From the NCBI RefSeq assembly GCF_902158555.1, contig NZ_CABGGS010000034.1, positions 469,771-533,770 on the forward strand: a stretch of 64,000 nucleotides of DNA, written 5' to 3'. Under the pieces are notes generated by a model. That model searched no databases. It was not told the origin of the DNA and was given only the letters and a program-made list of their open reading frames with translations. The stretch is from Klebsiella spallanzanii. GTDB taxonomy: Bacteria; Pseudomonadota; Gammaproteobacteria; Enterobacterales; Enterobacteriaceae. Below are positions 56,771-64,000 of this stretch, piece by piece. A program made the translations under genes and the position numbers. How positions within the stretch are numbered: the stretch's first letter is position 1; each line of letters begins with the position of its first letter.

Positions 56771-57730
56771 ATGACTTATGTGATTATTCATGCCCTCGCG
56801 CCGATTTTTGTCATCATGCTACTGGGCTTCTGGGCCGGTAAGGCCAAAATGGTCGATAACAAAAACGTCTCGCTGCTCAACATTTTCGTGATGGACTTCG
56901 CCCTGCCCGCGACGCTGTTTAGCGCCACGGTACAGACCCCGTGGAGCGGGATTGTCGCTCAATCGCCGCTGGTGCTGGTGCTCACCGGCGCGATGTGGAT
57001 CACCTATGCGGCTATCTATTTTCTCGCCACCAACGTCTTCAAGCGTTCGCCGCAGGATGCCGCCGTGCTGACCCTGACCGTGGCGCTGCCTAACTACGCC
57101 GCGCTCGGCCTGCCGATTCTTGGCAGCGTGCTCGGCGAAGGTGCGTCAACCTCGCTCTCGGTCGCCGTGTCTATTGCCTGCGGTTCGGTACTGATGACGC
57201 CTTTCTGCCTGTTGATTCTGGAACGTGAAAAAGCGCGTGCCGCTGGAGAAAATAGCGGTTCAACGCTGGCGATGCTGCCGATACTGATGTGGCGTTCGGT
57301 GAAAAAACCGATTGTCTGGGGCCCGCTGCTGGGGGTGGTACTTTCCGCCATCGGTATCAAAATGCCGGACCTGCTGCTGGCCTCGATCAAACCGCTGGGC
57401 CTGGCGGCGACCGCCGCAGCACTGTTCCTGACCGGGGTGATTCTGTCGGCGCGTAAGCTGCAGCTCAATACGCTGATCGCCACCTCCACTATCGTTAAAC
57501 TGCTGGTGCAGCCGTTTATCGCCTGGGGTCTGGTGATGCTGCTGGGCCTGCACGGTTCGATCGCCATTACCGCCATTCTGATGATTGCCCTGGCGGCCGG
57601 TTTCTTCGGCGTGGTGTTCGGCAACCGCTTTGGCGTACAGTCGCCGGATGCGGAAGCGGTGCTGCTGTTAAGCTCGGTTCTGTGTATCCTGTCGCTGCCG
57701 CTGTTTATCACTTTAACTTCGGGGATCTAA
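56771..57730 (+). CDS. mdcF: AEC-family malonate transporter MdcF
   Basis: 319 residues, ten helices in two five-helix halves, auxin efflux carrier family: HALAPIFVIMLLGFWAGKAK, NIFVMDFALPATLF, and LPNYAALGLPILGSVLG. In mdc operons this type is the malonate permease. Starts 129 bases after mdcE, after the structured gap, and ends two bases before mdcG. Confidence 0.9.
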   Translation: MTYVIIHALAPIFVIMLLGFWAGKAKMVDNKNVSLLNIFVMDFALPATLFSATVQTPWSGIVAQSPLVLVLTGAMWITYAAIYFLATNVFKRSPQDAAVLTLTVALPNYAALGLPILGSVLGEGASTSLSVAVSIACGSVLMTPFCLLILEREKARAAGENSGSTLAMLPILMWRSVKKPIVWGPLLGVVLSAIGIKMPDLLLASIKPLGLAATAAALFLTGVILSARKLQLNTLIATSTIVKLLVQPFIAWGLVMLLGLHGSIAITAILMIALAAGFFGVVFGNRFGVQSPDAEAVLLLSSVLCILSLPLFITLTSGI

Positions 57731-57732
57731 CG

Positions 57733-58353
57733 ATGTCATCAACGCCGCGTCCTCACGATTTAGTCTGGTTGAATCATACCTCAGCGCTGGAGGCTACCGA
57801 GGAACTCTGGGTCGCCCAGCACTGGCGAGTCAGCCTGCCAGTGGTGGTACGACGCGACGTTGATGCCGATGCCCGCATTCCTGTGGGCGTGCGGGGCATG
57901 AAGCGCGAACAGCGGGCGGCGGGCTGGGTACGGGCGGAGAATATCGTTCGCACCATCAGCCCAGAGATGTTCGCCGACCGCCAGCTGCTTCTGCGCTCGC
58001 CGTTTGTCTCTCAGCCGCCAGTACAGGCGGCTATTTCACTGACTCTGCACGACTGGCCGTGGCGTTGGGGCATTACCGGCAGCACCGGCTACGCGCTGGC
58101 CACGGAAATTCCCGTTCTCCACGCCACCAGCGATCTGGATCTACTCATTCGCGCACCGCAGCCCGTCGTTCGCGAGGCATTGCTCGAATGGCAAGCCCGC
58201 GTCGCGCAGCTACCCTGCCGGGCGGATACCCAGGTCGAAACGCCTGCCGGGGCTTTTGCACTCAATGAGTGGTTGCGCGATGGCCGCGCCCTGCTGAAAA
58301 CGTCCCACGGCGCGCGTCTGACCGAGACGCCGTGGAACAGGGAGGAAGCATGA
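57733..58353 (+). CDS. mdcG: Phosphoribosyl-dephospho-CoA transferase (holo-ACP synthase) MdcG
   Basis: 206 residues from ATG 57733 (MSSTPRPHDLVWL). Nucleotidyltransferase motif GSTGYALATE followed by SDLDLLIRAP supplies the metal-binding Asp pair. It transfers the prosthetic group from the MdcB product to Ser25 of MdcC. Its stop overlaps the mdcH start (ATGA). Confidence 0.94.
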   Translation: MSSTPRPHDLVWLNHTSALEATEELWVAQHWRVSLPVVVRRDVDADARIPVGVRGMKREQRAAGWVRAENIVRTISPEMFADRQLLLRSPFVSQPPVQAAISLTLHDWPWRWGITGSTGYALATEIPVLHATSDLDLLIRAPQPVVREALLEWQARVAQLPCRADTQVETPAGAFALNEWLRDGRALLKTSHGARLTETPWNREEA

Positions 58354-59252
58354 AAATTCTCTTTACCTTTCCCGGTCAGGGAAACCAGCGGCAAGGTATG
58401 CTCACCGCTATCCCCGATCGTCAGAATATTATGGCCGAAGCGCGCACCGTACTTGGCGATGAAGTCGATAATTTAGATAGCGCCGCCGCGTTACAGCATA
58501 CCCGCGCGGTGCAGTTGTGCCTGTTAATTACCGGTGTTGCCTGGGCGCGGGAGCTTCAGCGCCAGGGCGTAAACCCGGACATGGTCAGCGGCCTGTCGAT
58601 CGGCGCTTTCCCGGCGGCGGTGATGGCCGATGCGCTGGACTTCACCAACGCCCTGCGCCTGGTGGCGCTACGCGGCGATTTAATGGAGCAGGCTTATCCT
58701 CACGGCTACGGACTCACCGCCATTATGGGTCTGACGCTCGACAGCGTGGAAAAGCTGATTGCCGACAGCGAGCTGTATATCGCCAACCTTAACGCTGAAA
58801 CGCAAATTGTCATTGCCGGGCGCGACGAAGAGATGGCGAGAGTCGCCAAGCTGGCGCTGAAGGCAGGAGCCAGCTTGGCACAGCGTCTGGCAGTCAGCGT
58901 CCCTTCGCACTGCGCGCTGCTGGATAAACCAGCGGCTGAGCTGGCGAAGGCCTTTTCTGCCATCACGCTCCGGCGACCGCGCTGCGCGTATTTGAGCGGC
59001 TCCACGGCGCGCGTGCTCTGGGACCCGCTGAAAATCGCCGACGATTTGGCGCTGAATATGTCGCGCACCGTGCGCTGGCAGGAGGCAATGATCGCCGCCG
59101 ATGAGCGCGAGGCGCGGCTGGCAATTGAGATGCCGCCGGGCGGCGTACTGACCTGTCTTACCCGCCAGGCGGGCTGGCGCGGTGAGAGCATTTCGCTGGA
59201 ACGCAGCGGCATAGAAGTCGCTCGTCACCTGGCAACCCGGCTTAATGGTTAA
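58350..59252 (+). CDS. mdcH: Malonyl-CoA:ACP transacylase MdcH
   Basis: 300 residues from ATG 58350 overlapping mdcG. FabD family: FTFPGQGNQRQGML, active-site Ser in GLSIGAFPAAV and His in SVPSHCALLD. Charges the carrier protein with malonyl to start the cycle. Last gene of the operon; its end overlaps the 3' end of mdcR by 11 bases. Confidence 0.95.
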   Translation: MKILFTFPGQGNQRQGMLTAIPDRQNIMAEARTVLGDEVDNLDSAAALQHTRAVQLCLLITGVAWARELQRQGVNPDMVSGLSIGAFPAAVMADALDFTNALRLVALRGDLMEQAYPHGYGLTAIMGLTLDSVEKLIADSELYIANLNAETQIVIAGRDEEMARVAKLALKAGASLAQRLAVSVPSHCALLDKPAAELAKAFSAITLRRPRCAYLSGSTARVLWDPLKIADDLALNMSRTVRWQEAMIAADEREARLAIEMPPGGVLTCLTRQAGWRGESISLERSGIEVARHLATRLNG

Positions 59253-60168
59253 GGCTACGGGCGTACATGCGCCCTTCTGCCGCCAGTGCCAGCAGGTCGG
59301 CGTCGCGCTCGCGATGATGTGAATAGACAATCGAAATCAGCTGGCGCATTTGATAGGGCTCCGCCAGCTTCAACAGCTGCACATCGTTTTCATAGACCTT
59401 TTTCATTCTTCCCGGCAGCAGCGCAAAGCCCACTCCCGCCTGAACCAGGCTAATCATTGAAAAAATATCGTTAACCCGGGTGACAATTTCCGGCTCAAAT
59501 CCGGCTACCTGAAATGCCTCCTGAAAGCCCGCATAGGTGGCAAATCCTTCCGCCAGCGAGACAAACTTACGCTCAGCGTAATCGCGCAGCTCGGCAGGTT
59601 GGCTGGTATCCAGTTGCTCCGTTGCCGGGGCCGCGAGGAAGATGTCATCCTCAAATAGCGGGACCACATCAAAAGCGGAATTGCTGAACTCACCTTCGTT
59701 GGTGGCGATCAGAATCGCATCCAGCGCATCATCTTCCAGCATATCCAGCAGCATCTGATTGGAGCCCATGGTGAGATCCAGCTCCAGCTCAGGACGGCGC
59801 AGCTTCATGCCCATAATAATGCGCGGCACGGTTTCCAGCGTCAGGGAGTAAAGCGTACCGATGCGCAGCCGCCCCTGTCCGACACCCGCCACTTTGCGCG
59901 TTGCTTCCAGTCCCCGAGTCATCAGGCTCATCACGTCCTGGCAGTATTCCAGCAGCGTCCACGCCGCCGGGAGCGGTAGCAGATTCCGTCCTTTATGGAT
60001 AAACAGCGGGCAGCCGACGCCCTCTTCCAGGGTGTGCAGCGCCCGATGAACGCTGACGCCGCTCAGCTGCATCGCCTCGGCAGTTCTGGCGATATTGCCC
60101 TTCGTCATAAACATCATAAATACCGACAGCTTGCGGAAGGTGATCTCCTGGTTAATGTCGTCTTTCAT
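59242..60168 (-). CDS. mdcR: LysR-family regulator MdcR
   Basis: 308 residues from ATG 60168 (MKDDINQEITFRKLSVFMMF). Winged helix with GNIARTAEAMQLSGVSVHRALHT (helix-turn-helix in the middle) and effector domain RLRIGTLYSLTLETVPRII. In Klebsiella MdcR activates the mdc operon with malonate. It is convergent with mdcH, so the regulated promoter is at the other end, 8 kb away. Confidence 0.92.
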   Translation of the reverse strand: MKDDINQEITFRKLSVFMMFMTKGNIARTAEAMQLSGVSVHRALHTLEEGVGCPLFIHKGRNLLPLPAAWTLLEYCQDVMSLMTRGLEATRKVAGVGQGRLRIGTLYSLTLETVPRIIMGMKLRRPELELDLTMGSNQMLLDMLEDDALDAILIATNEGEFSNSAFDVVPLFEDDIFLAAPATEQLDTSQPAELRDYAERKFVSLAEGFATYAGFQEAFQVAGFEPEIVTRVNDIFSMISLVQAGVGFALLPGRMKKVYENDVQLLKLAEPYQMRQLISIVYSHHRERDADLLALAAEGRMYARSLNH

Positions 60169-60285
60169 TGCCCTGCGCCCCGCATTTCGGTCTTTATTTG
60201 CATTTTCTTTTGTGATTTCAAGACAGTATAAACGCAATTACCGATTGAGGTATTAGCCGAAAGGGGGAAATACCCGCATTGCAAT

Positions 60286-61461
60286 TTATCGGTTTCGCCA
60301 GGCCAGCAGCAGGCTGGCGAGGGTAAAGGCGGCCATGATCCACGCCATCGTCCATGGCGTACCGTCACGCAGCCACGCCAGCAGTAACGAAGAAATAATC
60401 CCGCTGCCGTACTGCAATGAGCCAATCAGCGCTGAGGCCGAGCCAGCAAATGCCCCTGCCTCATCCAGCGCCGCGGCGGTCGACGTCGCGGCTATCACCC
60501 CGTTCATCGAAAAAAAGAGGAACACGCTGGCCACTATCAGACCAATGCCGCCAATATGCAGCCTGACGCCCGTCGCCAGTATCACCACAGCCAGTGCGGC
60601 AACCGCCAGCGATATTTTCAGCAGCGAGCTCAGGGCGTGACGCTGAACCAGACGCCGGTTTACCACGCTCATCGCCATGACCCCAATAATATTCACCGCG
60701 AACAGCCAGCCATAGTGCTGCGGCGCAACGCCGTAGTAGCGAATATAGACATCCGGTGATCCGGTAATAAAGGCATAGGCGGCAACGTAGAAAAAGGTCA
60801 GGCTCAGGGTGTAGCGCATAAAGGTGGTATTTTTCAGCAACTGACCATAATTGCGAAATGCCCCTAGCGTCGAGCCCTGCTGACGACGTTCCGGCGGCAG
60901 AGTTTCCGGCAGCCAGCGCAGCGCGATAAACATCAGCCCACCAATCACCACCAGCAGCCAGAAGATAGCGTGCCAACTGGTGACTTTAATCATCTGCCCG
61001 CCGATTAGCGGCCCGGCAATCGGCGCAATAGCCATCACGATAGTTAGAGTCGACAGCATCTGCGCCGCCCGGCTGCGGGCAAAAAGATCGCGCACCATCG
61101 CGCGCGCCAGCATCGGTCCGGTGCAGGCTCCCAGCGCCTGGAAGACGCGCCAGAAGACAATTTGATCGATAGTGGTCGACAGCGCACAGCCTGCGGAGCC
61201 GATGATGAACAGTACCATGCCGATAAACAGCGGCTTTCTCCGACCTAGCCGGTCGCTAATTGGCCCCCAGACCAGCTGCGCGACGGCAAAACCGATCAGA
61301 AAACCGGTAATAGTCAGCTCAGCGTCGCCCTGTAGTTCAGCCGCCATTACCGGCATCGCTGGCAGGTAGATATCCGTCGAGAGTGAGGTAAAAGCCATCA
61401 GTCCGCTGAGAATCAGAATAAACAGCGGCCCGCTGGCTGCGCGCGTTTGCGGTGAAATCAT
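60286..61461 (-). CDS. Bcr/CflA-family drug:H+ antiporter
   Basis: 391 residues, 12 helices. Family signature LSTDIYLPAMPVMAAEL, WGPISDRLGRRKPLFIG and RVFQALGACTGPMLARAMVRD. Exports bicyclomycin-, sulfonamide- or chloramphenicol-like compounds in relatives; substrate not deducible. It starts upstream of mdcR on the same strand, but no coupling is evident. A BIME follows the opposite end. Confidence 0.9.
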   Translation of the reverse strand: MISPQTRAASGPLFILILSGLMAFTSLSTDIYLPAMPVMAAELQGDAELTITGFLIGFAVAQLVWGPISDRLGRRKPLFIGMVLFIIGSAGCALSTTIDQIVFWRVFQALGACTGPMLARAMVRDLFARSRAAQMLSTLTIVMAIAPIAGPLIGGQMIKVTSWHAIFWLLVVIGGLMFIALRWLPETLPPERRQQGSTLGAFRNYGQLLKNTTFMRYTLSLTFFYVAAYAFITGSPDVYIRYYGVAPQHYGWLFAVNIIGVMAMSVVNRRLVQRHALSSLLKISLAVAALAVVILATGVRLHIGGIGLIVASVFLFFSMNGVIAATSTAAALDEAGAFAGSASALIGSLQYGSGIISSLLLAWLRDGTPWTMAWIMAAFTLASLLLAWRNR

Positions 61462-61624
61462 TATTGTTTCCGTTGAGGAGAGGGATTGCGATGAAGAGAG
61501 TGAGGAGTTTAACGGGAAAGGCGTACGGAATAATCCTGCATAAAAGGATTGAGGTTATGAGTGAGATTCATTAATCCTGGGAGTCGAGTCGCCAACGTGT
61601 TTGGGTTACCGTGCTCGCCTTTCT

Positions 61625-61709
61625 GTCGGGCGGCGGCTAGCGCCTTGCCCGACCTACAAAACCCGAACTCGTCCCGTAGGCCCGGTAAGGCGCTAGCCGC
61701 CACCGGGCA
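61625..61709. repeat. REP pair (BIME) between the Bcr-type gene and mqo
   Basis: Two REP units in opposite orientation (61625-61657 and 61676-61709), both containing GGCGGCTAGCGCCTT on one strand or the other. Lies in the 265-base gap 61462-61726; the rest of the gap shows nothing. Serves as the 3' region of mqo. Confidence 0.8.
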
Positions 61710-61726
61710 ATTTCACAGGCGTGGGC

Positions 61727-63382
61727 TTAGAGTGCCATATCGTGCTGCGGCGACGCTTCCGCCTTCGGCTCTGCCGGTTTTGCGGTCATTACCGGCGCGG
61801 CGGCGTTCATCTCGATCACCGGTGGTTTGGTCAACTGCAATGCGGCAGCGGTGTCATTCCAAACCTGCTGAGTCAGCGCAACGTTGCCGTTCAGCTTCTG
61901 CCCGTAGCTCGGGACGATATCGCGAATGCGGCTCTGCCATTCCGGGGAATTGAACTGTTCCGGGAACATCTGCTTAATCACGTTCAGAGTGATCGGTGCG
62001 GCGGTGGAAGCCCCCGGCGAAGCGCCCAACAGCGCGGAGATAGTTTTCTGCTGGTCGACCACCACTTCAGTACCCAGTTTCAGCACACCGCCCTTCTCAG
62101 CATCTTTCTTGATGATTTGCACGCGCTGGCCGGCCTGAATCAGCTTCCAGTCCTCTTTCCGCGCGCCAGGGTAATACTCTTTCAGCGCCGCAAAACGGTC
62201 ATCGTCACTCAACATGACCTGGCTAATCAGGTATTTCACCAGATCAAAATTATCCAGCCCAACGTGCGTCATTGGCAGCACGTTATCGGTCGTGGTGGTG
62301 CTCAGCAGGTCAAGGAATGAACCATTTTTAAGGAACTTCGTTGAGAAGGTGGCAAATGGCCCAAACAGCACTACGCGCTTGCCGTCGAGGAAACGAGCAT
62401 CAAGATGCGGTACCGACATCGGCGGTGCGCCCACCGAGGCCTGACCATAGACTTTTTGCTGATGCTCTTTGGTCACCGCCGGGTTTTCGGTCATCAGGAA
62501 AGAGCCGCCTACCGGGAAACCGGCATAGTTATCCGCTTCCGGGGTACCGGTTTTTTGCAGTAATTTCAGCGCGCCGCCGCCAGCGCCGATAAAGACGTAT
62601 TTGGCATCAATCGCCTGCTCTTCACCGCTATTCACGTTTTTAATGGTTACGTGCCATGAATTATCGGTATTACGTTTAAAATCGGTGACTTCAGACGAAG
62701 TTTGCAGCGTGAAGTTGTTATTTTTCTTAAGGCTTCCGATCAGCTGACGAGTTATTTCCCCGTAGTTCACATCGGTACCCACCGGCGTCCAGGTCGCAGC
62801 AACTCTTTGCTGTGGATCGCGACCTTCCATCACCAGCGGTGCCCACTGTTTAATTTGCGCGTGATCGGTAGAGAATTTCATTCCCTGAAATAAGGTGGTT
62901 TGCTGCAACGCGGCATAGCGCTTTTGCAAATAATCCACGTTATCGCCCCAGACGAAACTCATATGCGGGGTGGAGTTAATAAAAGAGTGCGGATCGTGCA
63001 AAATGCCGCGTTTGACCTGCGCCGTCCAGAACTGGCGGGAGATCATAAACTGTTCGTTAATATCCAACGCTTTGCTGACGTCGATAGAGCCATCCGGGCG
63101 TTCCGGCGTATAGTTCAGCTCCATGTTGGCAGAGTGTCCGGTCCCGGCGTTGTTCCAGCCGTTCGACGACTCCAGCGCGACGCCATCCAGCTTCTCAACC
63201 ATCACCTGTTTCCACTCCGGCTGTAATTCGTGCAGCCAGGTCCCCAGCGACGCGCTCATAATGCCGCCGCCAATCAACAGGAAATCGGTTTTTTTCGAGG
63301 TATCGTCATTTGCATATGTCGCCGAACTGACGAACATCGCTAATGCGGTCATAGATATAATCGTATTTTTAATTGCAGGCAT
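61727..63382 (-). CDS. mqo: Malate:quinone oxidoreductase Mqo
   Basis: 551 residues from ATG 63382; an ATG 42 bases upstream and one 30 bases downstream are alternatives, none with a strong ribosome site. N-terminal hydrophobic segment ([19 protein letters not shown]). FAD-binding [16 protein letters not shown]; family core [43 protein letters not shown] and [14 protein letters not shown]. Oxidises malate to oxaloacetate, giving electrons to quinone. The tail is Ala/Pro/Lys-rich and family-variable. Confidence 0.94.
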   Translation of the reverse strand: MPAIKNTIISMTALAMFVSSATYANDDTSKKTDFLLIGGGIMSASLGTWLHELQPEWKQVMVEKLDGVALESSNGWNNAGTGHSANMELNYTPERPDGSIDVSKALDINEQFMISRQFWTAQVKRGILHDPHSFINSTPHMSFVWGDNVDYLQKRYAALQQTTLFQGMKFSTDHAQIKQWAPLVMEGRDPQQRVAATWTPVGTDVNYGEITRQLIGSLKKNNNFTLQTSSEVTDFKRNTDNSWHVTIKNVNSGEEQAIDAKYVFIGAGGGALKLLQKTGTPEADNYAGFPVGGSFLMTENPAVTKEHQQKVYGQASVGAPPMSVPHLDARFLDGKRVVLFGPFATFSTKFLKNGSFLDLLSTTTTDNVLPMTHVGLDNFDLVKYLISQVMLSDDDRFAALKEYYPGARKEDWKLIQAGQRVQIIKKDAEKGGVLKLGTEVVVDQQKTISALLGASPGASTAAPITLNVIKQMFPEQFNSPEWQSRIRDIVPSYGQKLNGNVALTQQVWNDTAAALQLTKPPVIEMNAAAPVMTAKPAEPKAEASPQHDMAL

Positions 63383-63644
63383 AATAGAAATATCACATAG
63401 CACAAGTGTAATAAGAGGGTGCATATTAACGCACTTTTACTTTATTTTAAAATATCATTTACACTTTCGCACACATAGCTAATTATCATTAACCTGGTTT
63501 TTTAACTTAAAAAAGTAAAATAACACCCATCCATATAAACAGATAATACGTTAGATACTTCTCACCTGGGAATAACCCCATCAAAAAGCAGATAAACAGT
63601 GTGGAATAAAAAAAGGGGGGTTGGTTTATGGATTATTTTAAATA

Positions 63645-63677
63645 ATCCGGCGCGTATTGCGGAAATACGCGCCGGAT
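63645..63677 (-). terminator. Terminator of murQ
   Basis: ATCCGGCGCGTAT-7 bases-ATACGCGCCGGAT, a 13-bp perfect stem nine bases past the murQ stop; minus strand continues TATTTAAAAT. The remaining gap to mqo is AT-rich with no gene. Confidence 0.65.
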
Positions 63678-63685
63678 GGCTCAAA

Positions 63686-64000
63686 TCAGGCGACCGGCTG
63701 CGCCGAGCGTAGCGCAATCCGCAGATGGTCGTTATGCTCAGCCAGCAGCTCCCGCGCCTGCCAGGCATCAAGCCCGCTGAGAATCATTAATATTGCCGTC
63801 CGGCAGTGCTGATTGCAGCTGGCCAATGCCGCTTTGGCTTCGCTACGCGAGCATTCCGTCGCCGCCATCACGATGGCTATCTGGCGCTCGGCCCAGCGCG
63901 GCGTGCTGGCCTGGAGATCGACGCGCAGATTTTCATACACTCGCCCAGCGCGAATCGCCAGCCCGGTGGTCAGCATATTGAGGATATGCCGCTGCGCAAT
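63686..64000 (-). CDS. murQ: N-acetylmuramic acid 6-phosphate etherase MurQ, 3' part
   Basis: The frame is open to the window edge, so the first two thirds are missing. The visible 104 residues match the MurQ C-terminus: AQRHILNMLTTGLAIRAGRV, YENLRVDLQAST, ATECSRSEAKAALASC, and an UBA-like helical end. MurQ splits MurNAc-6-P into GlcNAc-6-P and lactate in cell-wall recycling. A MurQ paralogue is possible, since only the end can be seen. Confidence 0.85.
   Translation of the reverse strand: MAQRHILNMLTTGLAIRAGRVYENLRVDLQASTPRWAERQIAIVMAATECSRSEAKAALASCNQHCRTAILMILSGLDAWQARELLAEHNDHLRIALRSAQPVA

Overview
The window reads as chromosome of a Klebsiella-type enterobacterium (Klebsiella or Raoultella). 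Reasons: E. coli-like proteins across long collinear blocks, a lac operon without lacA, a complete malonate decarboxylase (mdc) cluster of the kind known from K. pneumoniae, GC-rich codon use and enterobacterial REP elements. I saw no rRNA, tRNA, CRISPR array, insertion sequence or integrase.

Layout. (1) 1-2100: an AT-richer accessory patch with a two-helix holin-like protein (cut by the window edge) and a peptidoglycan enzyme gene. The latter joins a peptidoglycan-binding domain, a GH108 muramidase and a YkuD_2 L,D-transpeptidase-like domain in one frame, but is split by an in-frame TAG at the codon where the family has Trp. (2) 2103-13613: a stand-alone YggS-family gene, lacI-lacZY, an AAA ATPase, small secreted and lipoproteins, an ABM-domain protein, yaiL and a cold-shock-domain protein. 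(3) 13992-51904: a block collinear with the 34-min region of E. coli: dcp, ydfG, rspR, ydfI, ydfJ, rspB, rspA, ynfA, ynfB, speG, ynfC, ynfD, ynfE, ynfG, ynfH, dmsD, clcB, bioD2, mlc, ynfL, ynfM, asr, ydgU, ydgD, mdtI, mdtJ, tqsA. It carries insertions: usp-uxaC-TRAP genes inside the rsp locus, an M32 carboxypeptidase before asr, a LysE/LysR pair before ydgD, and a CHASE4-GGDEF-EAL protein before mdtI. (4) 52201-60168: mdcABCDEFGH with divergent-end mdcR. (5) 60286-64000: a Bcr/CflA exporter, a BIME, mqo and the C-terminal part of murQ.

The most coherent system is the enlarged rsp locus. Three transcription units (rspA-rspB-ydfJ; ydfI; TRAP-uxaC, possibly with usp) are separated by hairpin terminators, and each has a related element at its promoter. 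An identical 20-mer lies upstream of rspA and of the TRAP operon, and a 13/15 match lies upstream of ydfI. In the first two, a CRP-type half site sits at exactly the same distance. The GntR-family gene rspR at the far end is the obvious regulator. The enzymes fit uptake of a hexonate or hexuronate (L-gulonate, D-mannonate or glucuronate are candidates) and conversion through fructuronate and mannonate to 2-keto-3-deoxygluconate.

Four short genes that are easy to miss are described: ydgU; a probable mdtU leader ORF before mdtJ; and two unnamed small membrane proteins at 41687-41779 and 46001-46105. The mdcE-mdcF gap holds a nested multi-stem RNA structure that could set the expression ratio within the mdc operon.
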